40,479 nt of DNA from the NCBI GenBank assembly GCA_013203785.1, contig JABMPJ010000132.1, positions 1-40,479 on the forward strand, read 5' to 3'. The notes under the pieces were generated by a model that saw nothing but the letters and a program-made list of their open reading frames with translations, was not told the DNA's origin and did not search any database. The position numbers were made by a program, and so were the translations under genes. This stretch comes from Lentisphaerota bacterium (lineage in GTDB: Bacteria; Verrucomicrobiota; Kiritimatiellia; UBA8416; JABMPJ01). Position 1 is the first letter of the stretch; each line of letters opens with the position of its first letter. Shown here piece by piece: positions 9,237 to 17,483 of this stretch.

Positions 9237-9539
9237 ATGGCGGATTCCGGTTATATCTACATTCTCCAGAGCGAGAGTGGCGATCACCAGTACATCGGAA
9301 GCTGCCTAGATCCTGATCGACGCCTCGCCGAGCATATGAGCGGCCACGTCAAGGCTACCGCAGGCAAGGGCCCATGGCGACGAGTTGGCCTGCTTCAGTT
9401 CCCCACCGCGACCTTGGCACGCAAGGCGGAACACTGGCTCAAGCGGCTTCGGAGACGAGAGTACACAGAGATGATCCTCGCTGGCACCTTCGAATGGCCA
9501 GAGAGGTTTGGCGCCGTTATACCATCCCGCCGCGTGTAG
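9237..9539 (+). CDS. Small GIY-YIG endonuclease family protein
   Basis: A 100-residue stand-alone GIY-YIG domain of the small URI/YhbQ type. The paired motif is seen as YIYIL near residue 6 and YIGSC about 13 residues later. It is followed by the conserved arginine region DPDRRLAEH and the metal-ligand glutamate in ARKAEHW. The ATG at 9237 is chosen because the longer in-frame reading from 9078 runs through the tRNA gene, and its first 53 residues are translated tRNA. The gene starts 14 bases after the tRNA CCA and may be carried on the same transcript. Its target is unknown. Relatives are described as DNA-repair-like or mobile-element-linked nucleases. Confidence 0.85.
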   Translation: MADSGYIYILQSESGDHQYIGSCLDPDRRLAEHMSGHVKATAGKGPWRRVGLLQFPTATLARKAEHWLKRLRRREYTEMILAGTFEWPERFGAVIPSRRV

Positions 9540-9564
9540 ACTGTTCACAGGAGTTCGGCCGTAC

Positions 9565-10644
9565 CTACTTGGCATCAAACGTAGCACCTTCTGAGCGCGC
9601 CAACGTTTGGGACGCAGGAACGATCAGGTGGCCCGTGACTTCGACACATCGTCGCTTCCATGGACGACTGGTTTCGCGCTGGGCCTGAAGTCGGCGCAGG
9701 GCCTGACGCGCCATGCCGCCAAACGGCTGGCGATAGGTAGGAATGCCCGCGCCCACGGCTTCGTCCAGTCCGTCAATACCGTAGACCTGCCATGATGTGC
9801 CCAGCATCGACTTGACTCGTAAAGCCAGCGTATCATTCACGCATAGCACGGCACGCGTGCCGCGACGCGCGACGGGAAACCACTCGTGCCGTGCAGCGGC
9901 CAAGACCTCCACTGTATTGCCCTTCCAGGGGACACGAACGATCTGGTGGGTCAGCCCTCCATCGCGGCAGGTCTCGGTGAAGGCCTGCTCGCGAAGCCGG
10001 TCGCTGTCGGCATTCAGGCCCGCGTGGCTGACAAAGATAAAATCGGTGAATCCAGACTGACGGGCGTGGGTCATCAGCGTGGTGATAGCGTCGCGGTTGT
10101 CCATGCCGACAAAGTCAACCCGCGGTCCGGGCAGCATGCGGTCGATAAAGACGACATTGACCCCCAGGACCCGCACCCGTTCAAACAGGTCGCTAGCCGT
10201 CGAGGCCCCCCCCGGCCAGACCACAAAATTAGCGATTCCTTCGCGCACCAGATGCGCCGCCGCGTGGCGTTCGCGCTCGACGTCGCCGTCGGTCAGCTTC
10301 AGGATCAGGAACGCGCCGATCCGCGTCAGCGCGGCCTCGAGCGACTGCACGAATTCCTGGGCGAAGGGGTCACGCACGGCGCTTAGCAGGGCGACATATT
10401 TGATCGGATTGGGGTTGCCGCGGACCTGATCGGAGACGCGCGTCCCGCTGCCCTGCACGCGCTTCAGCACGCCGCGATGTTCGAGTTCGGCATAGGCCCG
10501 TCGGACCGTGACGCGACTGGTACCACTGCGTTCAGCCAGCTCGCGCTCGGGGGGCAACACATCGCCGGGCGCGTAATGTCCGTCGAGAATGGCGGCGAAA
10601 ATATCATCGCACAGGCGCTGTGTTCGTGATGGGGTCGCGGTCAT
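9565..10644 (-). CDS. GntR-family regulator with LacI-type sugar-sensing domain
   Basis: Transcription regulator of 359 residues. The N-terminal winged helix-turn-helix of the GntR family covers about 8-76 (LPPERELAERSGTSRVTVRRA is the recognition region). It is fused to a periplasmic-binding-protein-like sensor (about 85-345), as in AraR of Bacillus. Such proteins usually repress catabolic genes until a sugar binds. It follows the kinase-HAD gene by 30 bases on the same strand, so the two form an operon and the regulator probably controls that operon. It ends 25 bases from the convergent GIY-YIG gene. Confidence 0.9.
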   Translation of the reverse strand: MTATPSRTQRLCDDIFAAILDGHYAPGDVLPPERELAERSGTSRVTVRRAYAELEHRGVLKRVQGSGTRVSDQVRGNPNPIKYVALLSAVRDPFAQEFVQSLEAALTRIGAFLILKLTDGDVERERHAAAHLVREGIANFVVWPGGASTASDLFERVRVLGVNVVFIDRMLPGPRVDFVGMDNRDAITTLMTHARQSGFTDFIFVSHAGLNADSDRLREQAFTETCRDGGLTHQIVRVPWKGNTVEVLAAARHEWFPVARRGTRAVLCVNDTLALRVKSMLGTSWQVYGIDGLDEAVGAGIPTYRQPFGGMARQALRRLQAQRETSRPWKRRCVEVTGHLIVPASQTLARSEGATFDAK

Positions 10645-10674
10645 GTCGTCGGGTTGTTCTTGTGGAGCTACGGG

Positions 10675-12588
10675 TTACGCCTCGGGATCGATTCCGAATA
10701 GCGGCAAGAGGGCGGGCAGTTGTGAGAAGTCCGGCACGATAACATCGGCACCGGCCCGGATCAAGCGGGCGCGCTTGGTGGGGCATCCGCCATAACGGCG
10801 CACTTCGTCACTGGCAACGCCCACACAGAATCCGCCGCTCCGCCGGGTCTCGCGCATCTCGACGGGCCCGTCGCCGAAGGTCACGAGCGTGGCCGCCGCA
10901 TCGCTACCCACGCTTTGCAGTATCCGGTCGAGCACGTCTCGCTTGGCTTCGCGGGTAATGTCACCGACGGCACCGTAGATGCCACCGCCGAAGAGGTCGG
11001 CGTATCCAAGCGCCTCAGCCTCTGCATGAACGTCCGCCTCATCCGTTCCACTGGCCAGGTAGAGCTTTACGCCGTTGCGATGCAGGACATGCAATAGGGC
11101 GACGGCATTCTTAATCGTGAAGTCTTCGATACCCAGTTCGTGGCGCTGCAGCTTGACTAAGCGAAGGTTGACCTGCTCCATCAGAGCGTCGTTGTAGACC
11201 TTCTTATAGTCCTCTGAACGCAGAATCTCGTCGTACGGGACGCACCCGAACTCGCGGACCATGCGGGTCAGTCCCCCCATCTGCACGAGGGTCTGCACAC
11301 CGGTCGACTTGTCGATGTAGTCCCGCACGCGGGCGAGCACCTGTCCATAGAGCGATTCGTCGGCACTGTCGAAGCGCGGGCCCAGAATGGTGCGAACCAT
11401 CATGGGCTCCATGACGGCCTCCCAGCCCTGGCGCAGTGACGAGATGGTCCCGTCATGATCGAAGATGGCGTGGGTTATACGAAGGTTCGGGCGCAACGCT
11501 GTTGCGATCTCGATTTCGGTTGCGGGAATGAAGACCGCGCCGCGCGGGTCGTCGGCGAGCTCAGGGTTGAAGACGTAATCTGGCGCGCGGCCGGCCTCCA
11601 GGATTTCGTCCGCCGTGGCGAAGCCAGTCTGGCGCAGCTTGCGCACGGCAACGCCAGCGGTGAAACCACCCAACTCGGCCGCGACGGCCGGCGGCTGGCC
11701 CGCGGCCAGCGCCAGCGCAATACCGGCCAGGGCGGCGTCACCAGCGCCCACGCTGTCGACGGCATCCAGCACCTGCAAGCCGGGAATCTCGCATAGACCG
11801 GTCTCATCGAAGACCACGCAACCGCGGGCACCGCGCGTGACAAACACGGGGCGCTGCCAGCGGCGATAGATCGTCTCGGCCGCGCGGACCGCTTCGTCAC
11901 GCAGGACCAGAGCATCCGGTGCACGCTCAATGCCGATCAACCGCGCCGCTTCGTGATCGTTGAGCTTGAGGCAGGCACCAGGATAGGCGTCGCCATGATG
12001 CCGGCTGTCCACCAGGAACGGGATGGTGGGATGGCGCTCGATCAAGGCATTGAGCATCGCACGGAACGACTCCGTATGGATCCCGGCCCGGACCTGTTGA
12101 TTCACGATCACCAGATCGATCTCGGGTAAAGCCGCTTCCACATCCGCGATGAGGGTCTGCGCATCGGCGTCGGAGAGGGTATTGAAATTCCCGAAATCAA
12201 GACGCTGGGTCTCTTCGTCCGCAACGTGGGGTTTCACATAAGCCAGCGTCGACCACCCATCGGCAATGGTGCGCATGCCACTGGCCTCAATGCCGTCAGC
12301 TTCCAGGAGCCGCATCATTTCGCGGCCCCATGGATCGTCACCCACCGCCCCAAAGGCGCGCACCGTGCCGCGCCCCGTTGCGCGACAGTTGGCCGCCACG
12401 TTTCCGGCGCCACCGAGCGAACAGCGGCAGTGCGCGACCGGCAGCGTCATGTGTCCCGTTTCGAGCGACACTTCGGATGCTGCAGGATCGACGAACCAGT
12501 ATACATCCAGACAGAAATCGCCGACCACGGCCAGGCGCACGCGTGGCAGTTCATCCACCAAGGCATACAGTGCTTCACATGCTATCAT
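10675..12588 (-). CDS. PfkB-type sugar kinase fused to HAD-family phosphatase
   Basis: A 637-residue fusion. The N-terminal half (about 15-335) is a ribokinase/PfkB-family kinase most like heptose-7-phosphate kinases (RfaE/HldE type): GDFCLDVYW near 23, a GGAGNVAAN glycine motif near 58, and the catalytic GAGD motif near 280-283. The C-terminal half (about 370-637) is a HAD hydrolase with the nucleophile motif DHDGT near 376-380, ASGTDEAD as motif II, and GDGPVEM near 570 as the acidic motif. A kinase and a phosphatase in one chain suggest a two-step sugar phosphate conversion, or control of a phosphorylated intermediate. The start at 12588 has an AGGAG 8 bases upstream. The longer reading from 12645 lacks such support. 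The substrate is unknown. Confidence 0.85.
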   Translation of the reverse strand: MIACEALYALVDELPRVRLAVVGDFCLDVYWFVDPAASEVSLETGHMTLPVAHCRCSLGGAGNVAANCRATGRGTVRAFGAVGDDPWGREMMRLLEADGIEASGMRTIADGWSTLAYVKPHVADEETQRLDFGNFNTLSDADAQTLIADVEAALPEIDLVIVNQQVRAGIHTESFRAMLNALIERHPTIPFLVDSRHHGDAYPGACLKLNDHEAARLIGIERAPDALVLRDEAVRAAETIYRRWQRPVFVTRGARGCVVFDETGLCEIPGLQVLDAVDSVGAGDAALAGIALALAAGQPPAVAAELGGFTAGVAVRKLRQTGFATADEILEAGRAPDYVFNPELADDPRGAVFIPATEIEIATALRPNLRITHAIFDHDGTISSLRQGWEAVMEPMMVRTILGPRFDSADESLYGQVLARVRDYIDKSTGVQTLVQMGGLTRMVREFGCVPYDEILRSEDYKKVYNDALMEQVNLRLVKLQRHELGIEDFTIKNAVALLHVLHRNGVKLYLASGTDEADVHAEAEALGYADLFGGGIYGAVGDITREAKRDVLDRILQSVGSDAAATLVTFGDGPVEMRETRRSGGFCVGVASDEVRRYGGCPTKRARLIRAGADVIVPDFSQLPALLPLFGIDPEA

Positions 12589-12623
12589 TGACAGCTCTCC
12601 TCGTTCGGGGCTACTTTGCCCAT

Positions 12624-12660
12624 TGGTATTACAACATAAGACCATTTACCATGATCGGTA
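12624..12660. promoter_or_regulatory. Operator-like inverted repeats before the kinase-HAD operon
   Basis: TACCATGATCGGTA (12647-12660) is a dyad with TACC/GGTA arms. TGGTA at 12624-12628 forms a second inverted pair with TACCA at 12647-12651. The cluster lies 36-72 bases upstream of the kinase-HAD start, where an autoregulated GntR-type repressor would bind. No footprint or second genomic copy supports it, so the assignment is tentative. Confidence 0.3.
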
Positions 12661-12718
12661 GCCGCGGTCAAGTGTGGGGAAGGCCGTCGGCAGATAAACA
12701 CCCACGGGAGCATACGCC

Positions 12719-13807
12719 GTGACATCAAGAGAACGTGTCCATGCCGCGCTGCGGCGCGAGCCCGTCGACCGGGTGCCCATCTTCATGTGGTATCACCCTG
12801 GAACCGTCCAGCGCCTGGCCGAGGCGCTCGAACTTCCGTCTGCGCAGCTCTCGGAAGCGCTGGGCGATGATATACGCCAAAGCTGGGTGGGCAACAACAG
12901 CGCCATGGAGGGGACGCGCCTGGCCAAGGACGGCAACCGCTTCACCGATCCATGGGGCATCGAGTGGGTCAAAGCGGGACCGTTCAATGAGATTGCGCGG
13001 CCCCCCCTGTGCGGTGCCACATCGGCCGAGATCGAAGCCTACGCCTACCCAACCGACCAGATCGAGACGCTGGTCATGCGGATGGAGGAGGTGGTTGCGT
13101 CCGGGAACGAGTGGTTCCTCGGCTGTGATGTCTCGCCGTGCGTATTTGAGATGGTGAATCGTGTGCGCGGCATGGAGGACGCCATCATGGACCTTGCTGC
13201 GGAGCCGGAGCAGGCCGCGCTCATGCTCGGCCGCGCTGCTGAGTTCTCGGTACGCTTGGCTGAAGTGGCACTCTCGCGCTACGCCGTCGACTGGCTGTGG
13301 ACCGGTGATGACGTAGGGGGACAGGACAGCATGATCATGAGTCCGGCCTGTTGGCGTGAGCTGATTGGGCCGCAACTGCAACGCGTGGTCGACGTGGGGC
13401 GGACACACGGCGTGTGGGTCGCCTATCATTCGTGCGGCAGCATTCGGCCGATCATTCCGGATCTAATTGAGATGGGGGTGGACGTCCTGAACCCGATCCA
13501 GTGCAACTGTCCTGGCATGGACCCATTGGAGCTGAAGCGTGAATTCGGTGCGGACCTGGCTTTCATGGGTGGGGTCGATACGCAGGAGATCCTTCCGCGC
13601 GGTAGCGCAGACGACGTCTACCGCGCCACGCGCCGGTTGGTGGACGGCATGACCACAGGGGGGGGTGGCTACATTCTGGCTGCGTCACATACCGTGCCGC
13701 CCGAAACACCGCTCGCGAACATTTTTGCGATGTATGATGCAGCCGGGTTGTCGCGCCAAGCGATCATGGACGCCGCCGCGATGGTTCGGGCACGTCCGCT
13801 GGCGTAG
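12719..13807 (+). CDS. URO-D superfamily protein, possible corrinoid methyltransferase-like
   Basis: A 362-residue protein of the uroporphyrinogen decarboxylase/methylcobamide methyltransferase fold. A true HemE role is unlikely given the catabolic neighbours. Residues H237 and C239 (context AYHSCGS) match the H-x-C zinc motif of MtaA/MtbA-type methyltransferases, followed by further cysteines in QCNCPGMDP. It may therefore move a methyl group, but no corrinoid protein is encoded nearby. The GTG start is supported by GGGAG 8 bases before it. It is divergent from the kinase-HAD operon and convergent with a PhyH gene. Confidence 0.75.
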   Translation: MTSRERVHAALRREPVDRVPIFMWYHPGTVQRLAEALELPSAQLSEALGDDIRQSWVGNNSAMEGTRLAKDGNRFTDPWGIEWVKAGPFNEIARPPLCGATSAEIEAYAYPTDQIETLVMRMEEVVASGNEWFLGCDVSPCVFEMVNRVRGMEDAIMDLAAEPEQAALMLGRAAEFSVRLAEVALSRYAVDWLWTGDDVGGQDSMIMSPACWRELIGPQLQRVVDVGRTHGVWVAYHSCGSIRPIIPDLIEMGVDVLNPIQCNCPGMDPLELKREFGADLAFMGGVDTQEILPRGSADDVYRATRRLVDGMTTGGGGYILAASHTVPPETPLANIFAMYDAAGLSRQAIMDAAAMVRARPLA

Positions 13808-13840
13808 GCATCGGTGCTGATCGCCCTCTGTCTTCCCTGC

Positions 13841-13863
13841 GGTCCGTCCGATCATCCCGGACC
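13841..13863. terminator. Hairpin between convergent genes
   Basis: GGTCCG at 13841-13846 pairs with CGGACC at 13858-13863 around an 11-base loop, between the convergent URO-D-like and PhyH genes. A bidirectional stop is plausible from the position. There is no T-tract. Confidence 0.35.
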
Positions 13864-13872
13864 GGGCGACAC

Positions 13873-14709
13873 CTAACGCTGCTCGTGCACCTTCTCGGGG
13901 TCCACGCCCGCTTCTTCGATGCTCACAGCACGGAACGGCGGACGGGCAAATCGTTCTGTCGGGACCTTGCCGATAGGATTGAGTCGATAGGTGTCCTCGC
14001 CGCGACAGAGATACGCCTTGAAGTTAGGATTGACGCTCAAATCGTTCTCCACCTCGGTCGACGAGTAGCGGATCGTGAATCCGGCGCGTCGCCGCGACGA
14101 CGGGTTCGCCGGTGACCCGTGCACAGCACGGTCATCATGCAGCGACGCTTGGCCAGCCTTCAGGCATAGGGAGACGGCCGTGTCTTCCGCAAAGGTGCCA
14201 TGCTCAAGCTCCAGGGAGAGCACGGAGTCTGTCTCCGCCGACCGGCGGTGCTTGATGAGGCCAGCCTTGTGCGAGCCAGGGATGATCTGCATAGCACCAT
14301 TTTCTTCGTCCGCATCATCGAACGCTAGCCACACGGTCACGCTGTGCTGTGGATGCATGGGCCAGTAGTAAGCATCCTGATGCCACCCTACCGTGGCCAT
14401 GGCATGGGGCTCCTTGACAAAGAAACTGCTGGCCCAACAGTAGAAATTGGGCCCAAGAATGCCCTCCACGAGATCGTGCACCTGCGGATTCATGACGATA
14501 TCGTAGAGATAGCGGCTCGTCTCGTGCCATTCCCGAATATCCTTGGACGTCTCGCCCGGCTGCAGGAGTGCCAGCAAGCGGGGCAGCTCGGTATTCAATG
14601 CATCCATGTCGTCGCGGGAATAGATCGCGGGCAAACCCAACAGGTACCCCTGTTCACTGAAGAACTGCTTCTGACTCTCTGAAAGTGTCACGCCCCTTGT
14701 TGCCGTCAT
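13873..14709 (-). CDS. Phytanoyl-CoA dioxygenase (PhyH) family protein
   Basis: A 278-residue Fe(II)/2-oxoglutarate-dependent oxygenase of the PhyH family. The metal triad is visible as H110-Q-D112 (VGWHQDAYYW) and a distal histidine, most likely H197 (RAVHGSPAN). The arginine-rich strand at about 206-214 would hold 2-oxoglutarate. Proteins of this family hydroxylate, or by hydroxylation demethylate, small molecules. The substrate here is unknown. A GGGAGG 6 bases before the ATG supports the start. It is convergent with the URO-D-like gene and divergent from the GH116-type gene. Confidence 0.88.
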   Translation of the reverse strand: MTATRGVTLSESQKQFFSEQGYLLGLPAIYSRDDMDALNTELPRLLALLQPGETSKDIREWHETSRYLYDIVMNPQVHDLVEGILGPNFYCWASSFFVKEPHAMATVGWHQDAYYWPMHPQHSVTVWLAFDDADEENGAMQIIPGSHKAGLIKHRRSAETDSVLSLELEHGTFAEDTAVSLCLKAGQASLHDDRAVHGSPANPSSRRRAGFTIRYSSTEVENDLSVNPNFKAYLCRGEDTYRLNPIGKVPTERFARPPFRAVSIEEAGVDPEKVHEQR

Positions 14710-15138
14710 TGCCTGCCTCCCGTGGAAATCGCGTCGGTCATACGTTTGTCCTTTTGATCATGAGTCAGCACGGTTGGGCTCTTCTGCCTAATCCTGCGTT
14801 CTTGTCAATATCAGGGCTCTTACGGGGCGCATGAAAGCGCTCCATAGCATCAAACACAAGCACTTTCGTGCCATCAAGAGAACAATTGGCTGGAAGAATC
14901 CAATCCAATCTATATTGTATCAAGTGTTCATTTGGGAGCAGGCATCATGATTTGAACCCCGCCGTAGCCCATTGCTCTTGTTCTGGTTGGTCGGATGAGG
15001 GGAATGAAAGCAGCAGGGGAGAGGCTCGATCAGTGTCCTTCTGTGCGACGGATTTTTTCCGGCTCCCATGTGCCCGGCTTGTGACATGAACTGACAGTGT
15101 GAACCCACCAGGACAAATGGGACAATCAGGAAGAGACC
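14710..15138. other. Divergent intergenic region between PhyH and the GH116-type gene
   Basis: This 429-base stretch must carry promoters for both flanking genes, but no clear -35/-10 pair stands out. It holds TGAGTCA at 14761-14767, which partly resembles the operator repeated at 24893-30972. It also holds a hairpin GCAC-TTTC-GTGC near 14860, two copies of GGGCTCTT 38 bases apart near 14776 and 14814, and CTATATTG at 14910-14917. I see no gene in it. Confidence 0.4.
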
Positions 15139-16773
15139 ATGCATACTCCAACGGATAGCCTGTACTGGATCGAGGCTCAGGATTTCTCGCTATCGAATTT
15201 TGCGCGGCAGGAGGGGAAAACCGCAGACATCAGCATGATCGAGGATGCGGTGTTGGCGAGCCAGGGACGTCTCGTGACGCGGTTCCAGCAGCCGGGGCAA
15301 TTCCTGGAGTATGCGTTCCGCGAAGACCGCGATGGCCTATGGCCTTACCAGGTGTGGCTACGCTACGCCTCGCCCTGTCCCGGCACCCGCCTGCCGATCA
15401 CGCTCAACGGTCATCCGGTCGACGCCTCGCTGCTCCCTGCCAGCGGCGACTTCCACACGAAGTTCCGGTGGGAGAAGGTGGCCATGATCGAGGTGGCCAA
15501 AGGCAATCATGCCTTGCGGATGACGATCGAGACCGGCGTGATTCACCCCGACGTGCTGGTCCTGACTCCCACGGATGAACCCATCACGTCCGGTGCCTGC
15601 GAGCGCAAGATTCTGGATGGCGCGGCCACGATTGAGGTCGCGGTCAGTCGCGAGCATACGAGCGTAGACCGGCTGTGGATGGAAATCGAGCGCAACGGCG
15701 TCCCGCTGGGCGGCCTGGGCACCGGCAAGGTCGAGCTATGCCAGGACGGTGGTCTTGCGAACGCGAGCATCAACAATAATCAGGACGCCCCGATGACGAC
15801 ACTGCCCGGCAGTTTCTTTGTGGCGCGGGAAGTGGATGCCTCGGGAAACGCCACGGTGCGCCTTCTGGAGAAGGGGCGCTCACCCCTACCTGAAATCAAG
15901 AACCTGACCTATCACGGCTGCTACCCGTTCGCCGAAGTACGCTATGAGGATACCGCCCTGCAAACGCAGCTGACTTTGGAGGCCTTCTCCCCCATGGTGC
16001 CGTACAACGTTCCGGACTCCACGGTGCCTGCAGCCTGTTTCCGTTTCAAGGCGCACAACCCGGGTCTTTCAGCGCTGACGCTGACCCTCGGCTTCTCCTG
16101 GGAGAACCTGATCGGCTGCGGCGGTGTAGGCTTGAAACCGGAGTACGGCCCCGGCGCGGCGATACGTGTCGAAGGCAAGAATTATTGGGTCTGGAATGAC
16201 CGGACCGGTAACAATCAGGAGACCTGCCAAACGGACCAAGGCACCGGATTGCGCTTTGTGAGCTCGCCATGCGCCTACGATTCCAGTGCGGGCGAATACG
16301 TCGTGCTGTGTGCGCATGACAAGGCGGTGCGAACGGCGGTAACCACCTCCTACAACGTTGAGGCTGATATCGCAGCACTGCTGGAGGACCTGCGATGGAT
16401 GGCAGCATCTGTGCCGGAAACGTTGCTGCAAACGCCGGGCGAGGAAGGCACGCGACACCCGGCCGGCATCGTGTGGGCGGATGTAACGCTCGCGCCTGGT
16501 GACACGCAGGCCGTGACATTTGTACTGGCATGGCATTTCCCACACGCGCGAGATCGCTTCGGTGAGGATGGCGGCGTCCAGTACACGCAGCGCTTCCCTG
16601 ATGCGACGTCCGTGGCCGACTACGTGTTGCGTGAGCGTGAGCGGTTGGCCGCCCATGAGGCCTCGACGACCAAGAGCGCCCCATTGTCGAAGCGGACCGT
16701 TCCCGCCGCCAGATCCTCCACATCGAACAGCTCATTCTCCCGGCGCACCTTCTGCGCGGCAATGTGGTTGTAG
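15139..16773 (+). CDS. GH116-type (GBA2-like) protein, truncated: catalytic half missing
   Basis: Residues 1-150 form a jelly-roll-like lead (WIEAQDFSLSNF). From about 175 to 505 the chain matches the N-terminal beta-domain of bacterial GBA2/GH116 enzymes (NGVPLGGLGTGKVEL, GFSWENLIG, LAWHFPHAR). The similarity stops at VADYVLRERERLAAHEAS, just before the alpha-helical catalytic domain should begin. The last ~39 residues come from reading the convergent Gfo/Idh gene on its opposite strand and are not native. Intact relatives run roughly 400 residues further. With the catalytic toroid gone, glycosidase activity is not expected. The start has AGGAAG 5 bases upstream, and no signal peptide is seen. 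It is either a deletion pseudogene or an assembly join. Confidence 0.85.
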   Translation: MHTPTDSLYWIEAQDFSLSNFARQEGKTADISMIEDAVLASQGRLVTRFQQPGQFLEYAFREDRDGLWPYQVWLRYASPCPGTRLPITLNGHPVDASLLPASGDFHTKFRWEKVAMIEVAKGNHALRMTIETGVIHPDVLVLTPTDEPITSGACERKILDGAATIEVAVSREHTSVDRLWMEIERNGVPLGGLGTGKVELCQDGGLANASINNNQDAPMTTLPGSFFVAREVDASGNATVRLLEKGRSPLPEIKNLTYHGCYPFAEVRYEDTALQTQLTLEAFSPMVPYNVPDSTVPAACFRFKAHNPGLSALTLTLGFSWENLIGCGGVGLKPEYGPGAAIRVEGKNYWVWNDRTGNNQETCQTDQGTGLRFVSSPCAYDSSAGEYVVLCAHDKAVRTAVTTSYNVEADIAALLEDLRWMAASVPETLLQTPGEEGTRHPAGIVWADVTLAPGDTQAVTFVLAWHFPHARDRFGEDGGVQYTQRFPDATSVADYVLRERERLAAHEASTTKSAPLSKRTVPAARSSTSNSSFSRRTFCAAMWL

Positions 16774-17390
16774 GTGCCCGCCATCGCATAGACGGGACGA
16801 GGGTGCCCCATCAACCAGAGCGCCAGGTCCAGACGATGCACACCGAGATCGATCAAGGCACCGCCCCCCGATAATTCCTTCTGCCCGAACCAGCCGCCGA
16901 ACTTCGGCAGGCCGCGACGACGGTGCCACACCGTTCGCCCAAAGTAGACATCGCCAAGCACACCAGCCTCGACCTGCTGCTTCAACGCCCAGGATTGATC
17001 CGTGAATCGGAACGAGAAGTTCACCATCAGCCGTTTCTGCGCCCGTTTGGCGGCGGCAACCATTTGCCTCCCCTCGCTGGCGTTCAAGGCGATCGGCTTC
17101 TCGCAGAGCACGTGACACCCCGCCTCCAGCGCCGCCAGAGTCAGGGGGTAATGAAACTTGTTGGGTGTGGCCACACTGACGATATCGAGCTTCTCCTTGC
17201 GTAGCATCTCAAGCGGATCGGTATAGCGCAGGGCCACACCCAAGACCTCGGCACGCTCGTCCAACAGGGCTGCATTGGCGTCTGCGACCGCCACAACGTC
17301 GGCCCGTGGATGGTCCTTGTACCTCAGGACATGCCCCCGCCCGGCCCCCAGCCCAATGACCCCCACACGAAGATTCCGTTCACTGCTCAT
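16620..17390 (-). CDS. Gfo/Idh/MocA-family oxidoreductase, C-terminus truncated
   Basis: NAD(P)-dependent sugar or inositol dehydrogenase family. The Rossmann motif GLGAGRGH begins at residue 13, the EKP motif sits in CEKPIALN, and GGALIDLGVHRLDL is the substrate-pocket helix. Native sequence runs to about residue 250 (EASWAANR) and is then followed by 5 foreign residues (SRSRNT region) read from the opposite strand of the GH116-type gene. Intact members have about 340-380 residues, so about 100 are missing. AGGAGGGG precedes the ATG. It lies 93 bases after the ThuA-like gene on the same strand, a common pairing. Activity is doubtful because the missing part completes the sheet domain. Confidence 0.85.
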   Translation of the reverse strand: MSSERNLRVGVIGLGAGRGHVLRYKDHPRADVVAVADANAALLDERAEVLGVALRYTDPLEMLRKEKLDIVSVATPNKFHYPLTLAALEAGCHVLCEKPIALNASEGRQMVAAAKRAQKRLMVNFSFRFTDQSWALKQQVEAGVLGDVYFGRTVWHRRRGLPKFGGWFGQKELSGGGALIDLGVHRLDLALWLMGHPRPVYAMAGTYNHIAAQKVRRENELFDVEDLAAGTVRFDNGALLVVEASWAANRSRSRNT

Positions 17391-17483
17391 GATTGCTCCC
17401 CTCCTCCCGCACTCATCATCTCTACCATCTAAGATCTAAGATCTCGCCGCAAGCGCGGCCGACATAAGCCGACGGCGTCTCCT

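Noticed and set aside
12719-13807. Heme biosynthesis gene hemE
   Set aside because: The H-x-C motif, the sugar-catabolism neighbours and the lack of other heme genes argue for a methyltransferase-like URO-D relative instead.
14861-14875. Sigma-54-like element on the minus strand before PhyH
   Set aside because: It resembles TGGCACG...TGC, but the GG to GC spacing is 9 bases instead of 10 and the -12 part is poor.
16046-16789. 247-codon minus-strand frame across the GH116/Gfo-Idh breakpoint
   Set aside because: It is in a different frame from Gfo/Idh and antisense to conserved GH116 sequence. It is open because of GC bias.
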